From positions 372,001 to 436,000 of the forward strand of contig QANY01009406.1 of NCBI GenBank assembly GCA_003255025.1: DNA of 64,000 nucleotides. The letters run 5' to 3'. Positions 24,201-35,529 of this stretch are shown here, one piece after another. A program made the position numbers and the translations under genes. This DNA comes from Datisca glomerata. Its lineage: Eukaryota > Streptophyta > Magnoliopsida > Cucurbitales > Datiscaceae. Within the stretch, counting starts at the first letter, position 1, and every line of letters starts with the position of its first letter. The notes beneath the pieces were generated by a model, which worked only from the letters and a program-made list of their open reading frames with translations, made no database searches and had not been told where the DNA came from.

Positions 24201-24581
24201 TTTCAAGATCATCCATTGCTTCTTCATTAGATAATGAATTGTCCTTATTAATGTCTGATACCATGACAGGTGCCTCTAGTTCGTAGCGAACTAATTGTCT
24301 CACAACCCTCCCACTTCGAAGTTGCATTGGGGTTTCCTTTACAGGAATTATGGTTTCTCTGGTTTATCGTTTATCAATAGAAATCGAAGGTGGTCTGATC
24401 TCATCAGTCGCTAATTTCTCGAGAACTACGCTGCTATGAGGTTTGTAGTTTTGCATATAGTCATGCTCAAGAAATGTTGCATTTGTCAAAACAAACGCAT
24501 TTTGATCATTGTTACTATAAAATTACCCAGCTCTAGTCTCTAGAGAATAGCCAACGAATATGCATACCTCAGACCTTGAGT

Positions 24582-25330
24582 CTAACTTTCCGGTCTTAGG
24601 TCCAAGAACGTGAGCTGGCACCCCCATATACGGAAATGACGCAAACTAGGTTTGGAGTCATTCCATAACTCTAAAAGCATCTTGCTTACAGACTTACAGG
24701 GCACTACATTTAAAATGTAAGTTGTCGTGAGTAGGGCATATCCCCAAAATGTAAGTGAGAATAATGAGTAGCTTAACATCGACCTAACAATATTCAATAA
24801 GGTTCAGTTTCTCCTCTCTACAACACCATTTTGCTATGGTGTTCCAGGTGCTGTAAGTTGGGATAGGATTCCACACTCCAGTAAATAATCATTGAATTCT
24901 AAATATAAGTATTCACCACCTCAATCGAATCAAAGGGTTTTCAATGATTTATCAAATTTCTTTTCAGCTTCAGCCCTGAAGTCTTTAAACTTTCAAAAAG
25001 TTTCAGACTTTTGATGTATTAGGTAACTGTAACCATATCTTGAGTAGTCATCAATGAACGTGACAAAATACTCATACCCACCATTAACTTATACATTGAT
25101 TGGTCCACAAACATCACTATGTACTAACTAAAACGGTTCCTTGGCTCTTTGGCCATTTCATGTGAAAGGTCTCTTGGTCATTTTACCCTCTAGACAAGAT
25201 TCACAAACAGGAAGAGTTCCAACTTTTAACTCTCTCAAAACATCATGCCTTGTTAACTTATTTAATCTACCTAGGTTAATATATCACAACCTAAGATGTC
25301 ATAAATATTTGTTATCATCATGAAAAACTC
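24582..25330 (-). pseudogene. Copia-2 integrase remnant
   Basis: Near 24900-24940 the minus strand reads TLRFD, a stop, then GGEYLYLEFNDY, a broken form of the integrase core strand LRSDRGGEY. Next comes the QNGVVERRN motif near 24820. From 24797 a 71-residue open frame gives MNIVRSMLSYSLFSLTFWGY, AYILN-like TTYILNVVPCKSVSKM and KPSLRHFRIWGCQ, the usual end of the Copia integrase. It is inactive. Confidence 0.85.
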
Positions 25331-25331
25331 T

Positions 25332-25812
25332 TTATCGTTTGTTATTTTTAGGTTTTGCTACTTTAAATAATTCAGAACTATTTAACACGTATTCAGTCAA
25401 TTTAAGCATATACAATCTGTTTATAATTTTAGCATGATAGATATCGAATCTCAGAAATAACAAACTCTTTATTAATGAAAAATTTTTGAATAACTGTTCT
25501 TGTAAAAATGAAAGAGAAAACAAATTTCTCGAAAAACCAGGAATATAATAAACATTGTTCAAAACTAAGTAATTATATCCAAAAAGTAAATGAACTATCC
25601 CTAATACTTTAGCTGACACAAGCGCACAACTGCCAAATCGTAAAATGACCTCGCCATCAGTCAGCTCATTTAACGAATCAGGCATATACAAATAAGAACA
25701 TAAATACTTAGTGGCTCCTGAATCAGGTATTCGGGATGACAAATCATATTCCACTAAACATGTTTCAAGTACAAGTAAATCATATTTACCTTTCTTTTTC
25801 AGCTCAAAGAGA
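25332..25812 (-). pseudogene. Copia-2 gag end and protease
   Basis: A frame running leftwards from about 25812 reads ELKKKGKYDLLVLETCLVEY, then RIPDSGATKYLCSYL, where DSGA is the protease active site. It continues through NVYYIPGFSRNLFSLS (the conserved LxDVLYVPG-R-NLLSVS region) to a stop at 25332. The upstream junction is abrupt: 5' LTR sequence begins about 30 bases before, so the zinc knuckle and the rest of gag are deleted. Confidence 0.88.
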
Positions 25813-27292
25813 TAAAATTACCAATTGTAGTGGGACCCACTATAATTGTGCACAACTACACACATGGCACTATAGTGTTGCACTTACTATTATAGGGTCA
25901 CGTGACACCACAACAGTCCATATCAATTTCGGATATTCTATCAGCGATTGACACGTGACAATTACTATGAATTAAATATTTATTTTAACTAACTTATCTG
26001 TTATTTCACAAATATCACTTAATTCAAAATTTAATATTTAATTATCTCTATTAACTAACTTATCTATTATTTCACAAGTAACAAATTTAACTGATTTAAA
26101 TTATTGTCTAATAATAATTTAATTATCTAATTTCACAAATTAGATATTCTGTTTCACTTATTGATAATTATATATATATATATATATATATANATATTTA
26201 AATATATAAATAATTTAATTAATTAATTCTTGCCCCAGAATAAAAATTACTTTATCAGGTTAGTCATTTTCTCACGTTCTAAAATATTCACACCTTAGAC
26301 AACGTAGTATAGAGGGGACTTATGGATCATGCACCTATAATTTTAAGCTTCAATAAACCAAATTATTAATTAAACCCCTTAATTAAATAATCTTATTTAT
26401 TAATTTCATTATTACTCCATATGGAATTGCACTCTTAGAAATTATAGAATGTATTTACAGAGTATCCTCATGTAGTCTACTGACATAATCATTTCAAGTA
26501 GTTATGTCCTCCAATTATTGGTTCGTAAATTAGAACTAGTCAAAATTACTATTTTACCCTTCTAATTACCTCTTGATCCTTAAGTACCATTAAACCACTA
26601 GTGAATGACTAATTTATCATCTTATTATAAATTTGAGTTTAATAACCATTCAGTTTCAAAATTAACAATTAAGGGAACCAATATACAATCCGTTAGGAAA
26701 ACATAGATTCCAAACCTTGTAAGATCATATCCTCAACCATCCACATCACCAAATCTCCAAAATAAAAGTGAGTAGCCATATTAACAAACAAACCTTAACG
26801 AGTGAATCAAAAGATTCAGTAGACATGCATTGGAGTTCGTGATTGCTCAGAATTCAAACTGATCTATATATGATCATCGAATTGATATGTATTAAATTTT
26901 TATGATAGACGGTGCGCTAATAAAGATATTAATTCACATCGGTCATGTCATATAGAATCTTATTATATAAAGTACTTTCAATAAGATATCTATCCACATC
27001 AATGATCCGGATCTAGATCACACGCATTTATAATACTTAATGAACCATACTAGCAACCATTCATTAAAGATTCAATACTTTAATATATTGCTGATAATTT
27101 TATTCATTATCTATGATCTCAATCATCTCGTAGTAATACAAGATCATAGTCTCATTAATGAATATGATATTTTTAGTTATTTATATAAATTATTCAATAA
27201 TAATTTAAAAGAATAATTATAATAAAAATATAATCATCTTTAAATTTCATATCAAAATATCAAAATACATGCTGCGGGTATAACCCCCAACA
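25812..27292 (-). repeat. Copia-2 5' LTR (inner end deleted)
   Basis: It begins TGTTGGGGGTTATACCC at 27292 on the minus strand and parallels the 3' LTR for about 1.48 kb, with many substitutions. It lacks the last 680 bp or so of the LTR and also the 24-bp palindrome segment. The TA repeat at 26170-26192 and the single ambiguous base n at 26193 lie inside it. Confidence 0.87.
26169..26200. repeat. (TA)n microsatellite with an unresolved base
   Basis: A run of TA dinucleotides ends in an n at 26193, the only ambiguous base I noticed. The repeat length here should not be trusted. Confidence 0.95.
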
Positions 27293-27297
27293 TGTAC

Positions 27298-28154
27298 TCT
27301 CGCAGGGACTCCCCTTCCTTGGTAGAGATTGTCATTAGGTGTTCTGAGTCTTCCATGATGGTACAATACATTGAGTGTTGTTCTATGAAAATGAAGGACA
27401 TGATAGCGAAGCTCATGATCGAGTACATCTGTAAGGAGTGGTACCACTTTAAAGTCGTCCCATCTAGACCTGTGGGGAACATTCTGCTCATCAACTTGTC
27501 ATCGTGTTGGTACAATGTCATGTCTTATCTGAATCGTCGAGAATGGTCTACAGGATTAGACTTTCCTTCGTAACATTTGATCCTGGGCAGAATGATTTTT
27601 TTGGGTACGAGTGCTGCTAGGACTTATGGGCCTAATGGCGTTTGGATAAGAGATTCAAGGTCGATTTTTGCCATATTCTCGAGATTCCTAATCTCCATTA
27701 TCTTTTGGTCAAATAGTTCTTCTATCGCTTGCTTTGACATGACTCAGGATTGTCAATCCTCTCCCGTAGCTTCATTCACAAGGTTTTGCGACTAAATTTC
27801 TTCTTCACGTCGTATGATTCTACCATTCTCGAGGTCTGTTTGCCTTCCGTCTCGATCGTTTCCCCAGGATTGGGTTTCTTGTTCATCATTATTTTCCCGT
27901 TCTTCATTATTCACCCGCTAGCTGACCTCTGCTTGCGTTTTCACGAGTTCCTATTGTAGTGTGTTGATATGCTCTTCCACATTCTATCATGCATTATGCA
28001 TTGCTTCAGTGTTCCTTTGTTCCATCTCATGCATCTCATTTAGGATTGCTTGCAGCATTTCTATGGGTGGGGTTGGTTGATCTACGTGCCCATTTTTGTT
28101 TCTGGGCCTATTGTCACCATTTAGAGTTGCGTTGGATCTGCTTCTAAGCATGTT
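27298..28154 (-). pseudogene. Gypsy-2 gag, upstream half
   Basis: It starts at the ATG at 28154 (MLRSRSNATLNGDNRP, then QPTPPIEMLQAILNEMHEME). The Retrotrans_gag part at 27252-27521 reads TLYQHDDKLMSRMFPTGL, KWYHSLQMYSIMSFAIMS and EGESLREYM, cut by Copia-2. The start is 34 bp after the primer-binding site. Frameshifts and a stop separate the two well-conserved parts. Confidence 0.85.
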
Positions 28155-28187
28155 TATGGTTTTGTAGGGTGGGTCTCTTGATCTTTT

Positions 28188-28215
28188 CTCTCAATTCGCA
28201 ACGAGAACACCAAAA
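28188..28215 (-). promoter_or_regulatory. Gypsy-2 primer-binding site
   Basis: The minus strand reads TTTTGGTGTTCTCGTTGCG directly after the LTR end ...AATCCCA. The first eight bases match the Gypsy-1 site; the rest differs, so the tRNA primer may differ. Confidence 0.55.
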
Positions 28216-29038
28216 TGGGATTTTTCCGTAATCAAGGATTAAAGGAAAAAGTATTGATAAAGGTAGAGTTATATGAGTATTAATGAGAGAGAGTGTGTGA
28301 GAGGGAGACAGAGAGAGATTTTAGGAACAAGAGATTGTAAGGGGTAAATGCTATGTGTTATCTATGCTTGAGTTGTATTGAATGCCTGAGTTTCACTTAA
28401 TACACTGGCTTTATATATGCTTCCTAATTTACATGAATAATTAGAGTAATAATAATAATAATAATGGGGAGATGTTCCTACCAAGTATGACCCTCCTTCC
28501 ATTCATTACTGATCATTACCATCTATCTCACTCAACTACCAATAAGTCATATTTATTTGGTGATTTCTTGTGGTTCGAGCCAGTCACTCGTAGCCACTTG
28601 GTGGCTTGCCATCCTATCTCGCCCGAGTCATTCAGCTACCTAATCAAGCATGCCATTTGACTGTCATTTTGGATCCCTTTCGTCAGTTTCGGTTCTTCTT
28701 TTTATCCTAATCTTCTCACTCTTGCACAGATTAACGAGTGCTTTACGCGTTCAGGGCAAATCTCTGAGTCTCGACATCATTTGTCCTGAGGAGTGGATCC
28801 CCTTAGTCTTTTCCCGTTAACTAGTCACTTTCTCCCATTCTGATACTATTTCTCGTTCTTGAAGTAATGATCCTCGTTCATGAGGTGCTGAACCCGTCCT
28901 TAAGGTGTTGATCATTTGTTTATGAGTGTCTCGCGACTTCAGTATTGTAACTCATTTCCTCGTTTTTACCACTTTTTGCGAGCCCTTAGGTAAGTTCTCA
29001 CGTGGCAGTAGGTATTTTTTACATGTTTAATGACAACA
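28216..29038 (-). repeat. Gypsy-2 5' LTR
   Basis: About 823 bp on the minus strand, from TGTTGTCATTAAACATG near 29038 to ATTACGGAAAAATCCCA at 28216. A TATA-like ATATATAAAGCC lies near 28409-28420, about 200 bp before the LTR end. It also holds a (TAA)n run near 28449 and a GA-rich run near 28290-28320. Only the inner border is firm, as no second LTR was found for comparison. Confidence 0.65.
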
Positions 29039-30170
29039 ATAGTTTTTTTTAAACTGACAACAAAAGTTCAACATATGCACACCTGTGACTTCAATGATTA
29101 TGTTCTTTTGGAGACAATGCATCATCATCAGTAGTTTTATGTCTCTTTTCAGTTTTGTTCATGTGTGTGGTTATGATTTGAACAATCGTGCAGGAATAGC
29201 TTGACATCCCAACACAAATGGTGTTTACAACAATAATTATTGCAGAAAAGTTACGTAGTTAACAGGACTGAAATGAAAACTAATCAAGGTAAAGAATGTT
29301 ATAGAAATCCTTTAGTTCATCGAAAATCCATTCAGTTTCATGATTTTCTGGAAGGTATGAGTCGTATGACCTACAGAGCTTCTTTCTGGAAGGACTCTCA
29401 GGTGGGGTTCACTTCTACAATTCAACAAAAGAAAATTGGTCCACTAGTCTTTCTAGCTGAGTCTTATAGGATTCTGTCAGTACTGTGTCCACACTCGCAT
29501 TCTTTCAAGCTCCTCATGGATGACAGTTAATAGATAACGTATACGCGGCTATTATTACTAATTGCTCTCTTTGACATATAGGCTGACACTTTTGACACAC
29601 GAGTCCTGATTAACCACGTCTCCATGTTGAAAAATATTATGGTACTCTTACAATACCGTATTCGTCAAGTGAAAATATGATATTTGACAAAAAAATCAAT
29701 CATTTTAATATTTTTTGTTAAAAAATGTATTAAATTTTCATCTGAAGGAATACGATACTTCAAAACCACCGTAAATTTTTTTCTGTTACGCTGTGGGCTC
29801 AATTTTATTTCCATTTTTATAAACTTGTCTTCACTCTTTAGTGAAAGATTCTATAATTGATATTTCACTGTACTTTATTAAAAAGAAAGGAAATGTCATA
29901 TTCTCAAAGATTCAATAAAAATAAAAGAAGAAGTTTTGAACCATTCTCAAATATTGACATGTATGAGTAATATAGTAAATAAGCTAATAAAATCTGTAAT
30001 ATAATATGACAAATAATAATAATCTATCCATATTTTTTTAAGAAAAATCAAGTTGTGAGAGTATTTTAGGTGATTATTTTTGTACGGACATATTATTTAT
30101 AGGTGAATTGTAACTAGAAGTGATTTTAGTGTAGTTATGATAAACTACATTAGAATTAAAAAAAAAAAGC
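29039..30170. other. Intergenic stretch with no recognised gene
   Basis: This stretch lies between the Gypsy-2 LTR and the CSL promoter. A 96-codon open frame at 29240-29530 (+) shows no family motif that I recognise and has no clear promoter, so I do not call it a gene. The rest is AT-rich. Confidence 0.5.
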
Positions 30171-30175
30171 ATTGG

Positions 30176-30190
30176 CATATATATAAATAG
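30176..30190 (+). promoter_or_regulatory. TATA box of the CSL gene
   Basis: CATATATATAAATAG lies 75-90 bp upstream of the CSL start codon at 30265, a normal place for a plant TATA box with a short leader. There is no competing TATA-like sequence nearer to the ATG. Confidence 0.6.
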
Positions 30191-30264
30191 TTCTCTTGTT
30201 TGGCGTTGGCAATAGAAGTTGTAGAGAAGAAGACAACAAGAGAGTGTAGTCTTTATCGTCGGCC

Positions 30265-30516
30265 ATGAATTCAAACTCACTTCCTCTATATGAAAAGATA
30301 AAACTGAAGAGAAGAGTGGAGAGATGTTTGGAAAGCATAATCTTAATCCTCCTCCTCTCCCTTCTGACTTACAGACTCCGTTTTGTGGACAACCATGGTT
30401 TGCCTTGGCTTCTTGCATTCATTTGTGAATTGTGCTTCACCTTCAACTGGCTTCTCAGCCTCAATATGAAATGGAATCCGGTCGACTACAGAACTTTCCC
30501 TCAGAACCTTTCTCAA

Positions 30517-30556
<40 letters not shown>

Positions 30557-33500
30557 ATTATCACCCCCGGTTCCTACCACATATATTGCCATACTTAATT
30601 TCTTACATTTCCATGAGTTTTTGACAATAAAATAATTGAAGAAAAAAATGTTACTTTTCCTTATTTTACAATTTGATGCTGGTTTTTTTAGTACTAAAAA
30701 GACAGTTGTTAGAAATTACAAGAACCCATTCATAATTCGGTTTTAAAATTTTATGCATATCCTTATGAAACTCAATGACATATATTCAATGAAATACGTT
30801 AACATATGTAATTGACGTAGGCTGTATCCAAAATAAATTAACCCCACTGATAATCATATAATAATCTATAATTATTAGACCGTTATCCCACATCAATTAG
30901 GTTTATGTTGGTTATAAGTAGTAGAAGTATCACCGTAGTAGATGTGTTAAACAGATTTTTTGGAATAAAAATATATTTCAGTAATGACGTATGCAACGCT
31001 TCTTTTCTAATGTATTACGTAATTTACATCCCACAGAGTGCAAGAGCTTCCTCCGGTGGATATTGTAGTCACGACAGCAGATCCAGTGCTAGAACCGCCT
31101 ATTATAACAGTAAACACAGTAATATCTTTACTGGCACTCGATTATCCATCTCACAAGCTTGCTTGCTATGTATCTGACGATGGGTGTTCCCCTCTCACCT
31201 TCTATTCTCTCGTCCAAGCCTCTGAATTCGCCAAAATTTGGGTTCCCTTCTGTAAGAAGTACGACATTCAGGTTAGAGCCCCCTTTAGATACTTCTCCAC
31301 TGAGTCTCAATTGCAGATCCCATCTTCATCAGATTTCAGACTGGAAGAACGACGCATGAAGGTATTCCCAAATTGTGACTGTTTTTATAAATGAAATATT
31401 TTTATTTTTGAGTAATGGGTATATGGGCAATTATTGAATATATTTTTTGCTCAATCTATGTAGGTTGAATATGAACATCTATGTCGAAAAATTGAAGATG
31501 CAACCCAAAAGTCGGTATCTGATCTTCTTGATGATTATGCTGTTTTCCTAGGTACAGAGAGCAAAAACCATCAGACAGTGATTAAGGTAAGTGGGTAATA
31601 CACAGATATGATTTATATTCACATAGTTCATATTGGGGAAGAAACTAAGCTATCATTACATTGACTTTGTCGGTTACATAACAATAATTGGAGTTACCAT
31701 TTGTTTGTCTGATTCCTAACTAGAATAGAAATGTGAAGGCACTATTTTGAATGTGCATTCTTGGATTCTTAATTATGAATTTCTTATCAAAAGGGCAAGG
31801 GAGGACATTTTGAGAAAACATTTTTATTTGGACTTATGTGTTGGCTTAGCTACAACGCAACTAGAGAGGTGCCGGTGTAGGTTTTGAATCTAGAAGGAGT
31901 GTCTGTGTAGTTAAGACAATATACAGACGAGGATGTTCATGTAGTTTACCCTGTATTAAAATAAAAATGCTATGTAACACTATGGTACTCAACACTACAC
32001 TGTTATGAGTTGGCACTGTAAGTGGTCCCACCTTAGACATACAAAATGATCACTCGAGGAAACAATAAATTCTAAATTGTGAAGTGCATGTGTAGTCTCG
32101 CGACACCTATATTGACAGTTTTTCAATATCACAGTCACTACATACTCTGACTTCGTTAATCTTAGGAGTGTTAACATTTGGTTCTTGGTCAAATGTTTGA
32201 TGAAGTTCTAACTACTATTCTAAGAGGCCATATAATCCATCCAAAACAACTCTTTTTTGCAGCTTATCTGGGTGAACAAAGAGTGTGATTCAAATGGTAT
32301 ACCACATTTGATTTATGTAGCAAGAGAAAAGCGTCCAAATCACCCACATCATTACAAAGCAGGCGCCATGAATGCTTTGGTAAAATCATTTTAACGCCAA
32401 AATTGTTTAGCTTTAGATATTTATAAACACCAAGTACTTCCATCTATGCTTGAATCCACTGATTTTTCATCAGCATACATACCCAGTCTGATTAGTTTAT
32501 TGTGTACAAATAGACAAGAGTCTCTGGAGTGATGACTAGTGCCCCATTCATCTTGAACGTGGACTGCGACATGTTTGTTAACAATCCAAAGATTGTTCTT
32601 CATGCAATGTGCCTGTTGGTCGGAGTCAAGCGCGAAGAAGAATGCGTATTTGTTCAATTTCCACAAATGTTTTACAATGGATTAAAAGATGATCCATTTG
32701 GAAATGAAATGGTGATTCTCTTTGAAGTAAGTTGAAACTACATATGATGGTATATTCCTTCATTGTGCTTTGAAAACATAGAGCCACACGTATATTTTTC
32801 TGCCATTAAATGTACGACAATCTTCTTGTAGACTATGCTTCGTGGAATGTCAGGGATCCAAGGATCTTTATATGGAGGAACTGGGTGTTTTCATAGACGC
32901 AGGATTATATATGGATTATTGTTAGATGAAGCAGAAGTTGAAGGTACATCATGTATATCAATTTGTGGTACTAAGAAAGAAATTTTCAACAGAAGAACCA
33001 ATATTTATTTGCTTGCCTTCTTTTTTTCTGCTTGGCTTTCTAGCTAAACGTTGTGATGAGACACTGGTGGAAACATTTGGACATTCTGTGGAGTTCAATA
33101 AATCAGCGGCTCAGATTTTAGCAGGCTTGCATGAGAAGAGAGACAGCCCACAAAATCTGTCTAGTTCTATTGAGGCAGCTCAGCATGTTGCAAATTGTGC
33201 CTATGAGAATGATACTGCGTGGGGTAAAAAGGTACATGCAAACTGTATATAATCTTTCGAGTTAATTTGCTAGTTATTGATTGATACATTTAAATTGAAC
33301 TCTTAGTGTGTTGATCTAACACAATTGTTAGGTTGGTTGGATGTATGGCTCTGCAACTGAAGATGTTCTCACAGGAATGAAAATTCATTCAAAGGGATGG
33401 AAATCGGCTTTAATCATGCCTTACCCGCCTGGCTTTCTAGGTTGTGCACCATCGGGTGGATCGATTCTGTTGACTCAAAGGAAGAGATGGGTCACAGGTC

Positions 33501-34349
33501 TTCTAGAAATCAGTTTCAGTAAAAATTGCCCTGTTATTGTTTACCTCACTACTAAGCTCCAGTTTAGGCAGTGTTTGGCCTACATGTTTTTCCTAACATG
33601 GTCACTGACTTGCATTCCTGAGCTGTTATATAACACTCTGCCAGCCTACTGCATCATTTCCAACTCACACTTTTTGCCCAAGGTAAATCGCCAAAAGCCC
33701 AAAACTTTTTCAGAATTCTTGGGTTGAAATATCGGTTTTTCTGCAGATAATGAGAACAAGGTATTGACATATGCAGGTCCAGGAAGCGGGCATACTTATT
33801 ATAGTTGCCATTTTCTTATCTTTCAATTTGTACAACGTACATGTCTACCGCAAATATGGCTTGACGGCTCGAGCATATTGGAACAATTTGAGAATGGGAA
33901 GAATAGTGGCCTCCAGTGCATCCCTATTTGCTATTCTCAGTGTTATACTGAAGATTCTGGGATTATCAGAAACAGTCTTTGAAGTTACAGCAAAAGACCA
34001 ATCGGATGGTAATGAGGGAACCGATGATGATAAGGCTAATTCGGGGAGGTTTACCTTTGACGAGTCGCCAATCTTCTTGCCGGGTGCCACCATATTGTTA
34101 GTAAACTTGACCGCGCTCGTGATAGCCTTGTTTGGTTTGTTAGCATCAACTACTAATGGTGGTAAGAAAGAGTCAGGGGCAGGGCTTGGTGAGATTTTGT
34201 CTTGTTTATGGATAATGTTATACTTTCTTCCATATTTGAAAGGGTTGTTTAGCAGAGGTAAGTATGGAATTCCATTATCTACCATATGCAAGGCAACTGC
34301 TTTGGCATTGCTTTTTGTACATTTCTCCAGAAGGGCTTCCATGGATTGA
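30265..34349 (+). CDS. CSLB/H-like: Cellulose synthase-like protein, CslB/CslH clade
   Basis: A GT2 family glycosyltransferase, expected to sit in Golgi or plasma membrane and make a cell-wall polysaccharide; its product is not known. Nine exons: 30265-30518, 31037-31361, 31464-31586, 32263-32379, 32514-32726, 32832-32943, 33044-33231, 33332-33682, 33777-34349. All junctions are GT-AG and the frame is open throughout, giving 751 residues, the normal family length. Two N-terminal membrane segments lie at about residues 22-70. The catalytic set is complete: DDG at 132-134 ([15 protein letters not shown]), DCD at 290-292 (LNVDCDMF), TED at 453-455 and QRKRW at 493-497 (the QxxRW motif). About six C-terminal membrane segments follow ([22 protein letters not shown]). 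CslB against CslH cannot be settled by eye. No RING finger is present, as expected for a CSL and not a CESA. Confidence 0.97.
30519..30555 (+). repeat. (CT)n microsatellite at the first splice donor of the CSL gene
   Basis: The first intron starts GGTCTCTCTCTC..., with about 17 CT units right after the donor GT. The exon end CTCAACG is unaffected. The intron ends at 31036 (ATCCCACAG). Confidence 0.95.
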
Positions 34350-34541
34350 AGATTCATTGTTAAGCATAATCGTTTAAGGCTATTTAAATCAAGCACATTT
34401 AAAAACATTCAATTTAGAATCTCTTTCTATTTTGTACGGTGTGATAATTTAAATTAAAGCCTGCTCCATAGCTCTTGTCATCATCGAAGTAAAGTCTAAG
34501 TGCATGTTGCAATGTTATTCAATCATTTTGTTATTGCCCGT

Positions 34542-34547
34542 AATAAA
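34542..34547 (+). terminator. Possible poly(A) signal of the CSL gene
   Basis: AATAAA lies about 190 bp after the CSL stop codon, in AT-rich sequence. Plant poly(A) signals are loose, so the call is weak. Confidence 0.35.
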
Positions 34548-34630
34548 TTAAAATAATGTCCTAAGAGGTAAGAGTGGTAACATAAAATTAGATTGTGAAA
34601 AAAAAAATTATATAGATTATCAAGAGTTAT

Positions 34631-35121
34631 GGCGTGTTCACTTGATTCCATGTTGTGGAATCGAATTCTCCGAAATTCGATTTTAAATTGTCATTCTAGT
34701 TGTTTAATATGATTTTGAAATCTGATTTCAAATGGAATCAGAATAGATTTTTTTATTACATAGAATGAGATTCTTAATAAAAAAGTGATAATGAGATTCT
34801 ATATTTTTTATTCATTTGAAATGAATTGGGAAAAATTTATTATGTCCTCAAAATATTTATTTAATCAAGTCTTATTTCTTCTATTTCTTTTTTTTAAAGA
34901 CATTTTAGTAATGTCATATGTTTTATTTTGATTCATTGATTTAGTGAACACAAACAATCATTTTTATTCTCAATAAATTGATTTCTGATTCTTATTTCTA
35001 ACGGTTAATAAACGTATTAATTTAATTTCAAATTTCGATTCTTAACCATTCTATTCTTCATTCGATTCTTAGGGAAACTGATTTCAAACTTGATCCGATT
35101 CCAAATGCAAGTAAAGTTGCC
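34631..35121. mobile_element. MITE-like element
   Basis: About 490 bp, AT-rich and non-coding, with weak terminal inverted repeats: GGCGTGTTCACTTGATTCCA on the left and, on the other strand, GGCAACTTTACTTGCATTTGG on the right, cut here to its key part. Many internal GATTC/GAATC words make it self-complementary. The flanks AGAGTTAT and ATTAGTAT agree at five of eight positions, which could be a decayed 8-bp hAT duplication. Confidence 0.55.
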
Positions 35122-35160
35122 ATTAGTATAATTCATAAAACATCTTTGATTTAATTTAAG

Positions 35161-35340
35161 TCGCGGCCAAGGCCACTCACCTGAAAGTCGCGGCCAAGGC
35201 CACTCACCTGAAAGTCGCGGCCAAGGCCGCGACTGTTCCAGATAGCCGCGGCCGAGCCACGGTTTTCCTTAACAGTCGCGGCTTCGCCTTGCCAGCGCGG
35301 CAATTTTGCCGCGCCGATCATCTTTCACCGGCAACAGTGA
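35161..35340. repeat. GC-rich 27-bp minisatellite and GC island
   Basis: Three copies of a 27-bp unit (GTCGCGGCCAAGGCCACTCA plus CCTGAAA), the third diverging, are followed by more sequence rich in CCGCGG, GGCCGC and GCGCGG. This stands out strongly against AT-rich surroundings. It probably belongs to the leader of the truncated Copia element whose primer site lies at 35519. Confidence 0.8.
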
Positions 35341-35529
35341 GACCGCCTTCTGGTTGTTCCAAAAACAAACAAAAATACCGAAAAAAAATGTTCTCAAATC
35401 TAATACATGTTCAAACAAATATTAAATTCAAGAATACCGAAACATAAACACAAAAATACATATAATCATGGATCTAGAACTTAATAGATCGATTCTCAAT
35501 TATTCAACATGAGTTGCTCTGATAGCACT

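Larger units (their letters stand above)
20467..27292 (-). mobile_element. Copia-2, LTR retrotransposon nested in Gypsy-2 gag
   Basis: The element is flanked by a perfect 5-bp duplication TGTAC at 20462-20466 and 27293-27297 and has TG...CA ends. The 3' LTR (20467-22676) is complete at 2210 bp. The 5' LTR (about 25812-27292) has lost its inner 700 bp or so together with the leader and most of gag, because LTR sequence runs straight into the protease start. Pol order on the minus strand is protease, integrase, reverse transcriptase, RNase H, all with stops. Its polypurine tract matches that of Copia-1. Confidence 0.93.
13085..29038 (-). mobile_element. Gypsy-2, decayed Ty3/Gypsy element split by Copia-2
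   Basis: Read from right to left it has a 5' LTR (28216-29038), primer-binding site, gag, protease, reverse transcriptase, RNase H, integrase, a short tandem array and an antisense gene. Copia-2 (20467-27292) sits inside gag. Removing Copia-2 and one TGTAC rejoins the gag frame as ...SLREYT then HHFKDEMAK..., which matches Gypsy-1 gag. Coding parts carry many stops. No 3' LTR was recognised to the left of the antisense gene, so that end may be deleted; 13085 is simply the first ATG of the antisense reading. Confidence 0.85.

Noticed and set aside
29240..29530. 96-codon plus-strand open frame upstream of CSL
   Set aside because: No recognised motif, no TATA or leader, and no visible splice partner. 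Kept as intergenic; a homology search could change this.
30343..30564. Arg/Glu-rich minus-strand frame at the CSL first exon
   Set aside because: RERERE text comes from the CT microsatellite on the opposite strand.
32421..32666. 81-codon minus-strand frame over CSL exon 5
   Set aside because: Antisense shadow of the exon carrying the DCD motif; no independent support.
33845..34408. 187-codon minus-strand open frame
   Set aside because: It lies fully antisense to the last CSL exon and its 3' flank and has no motif. It is a shadow of the CSL gene.
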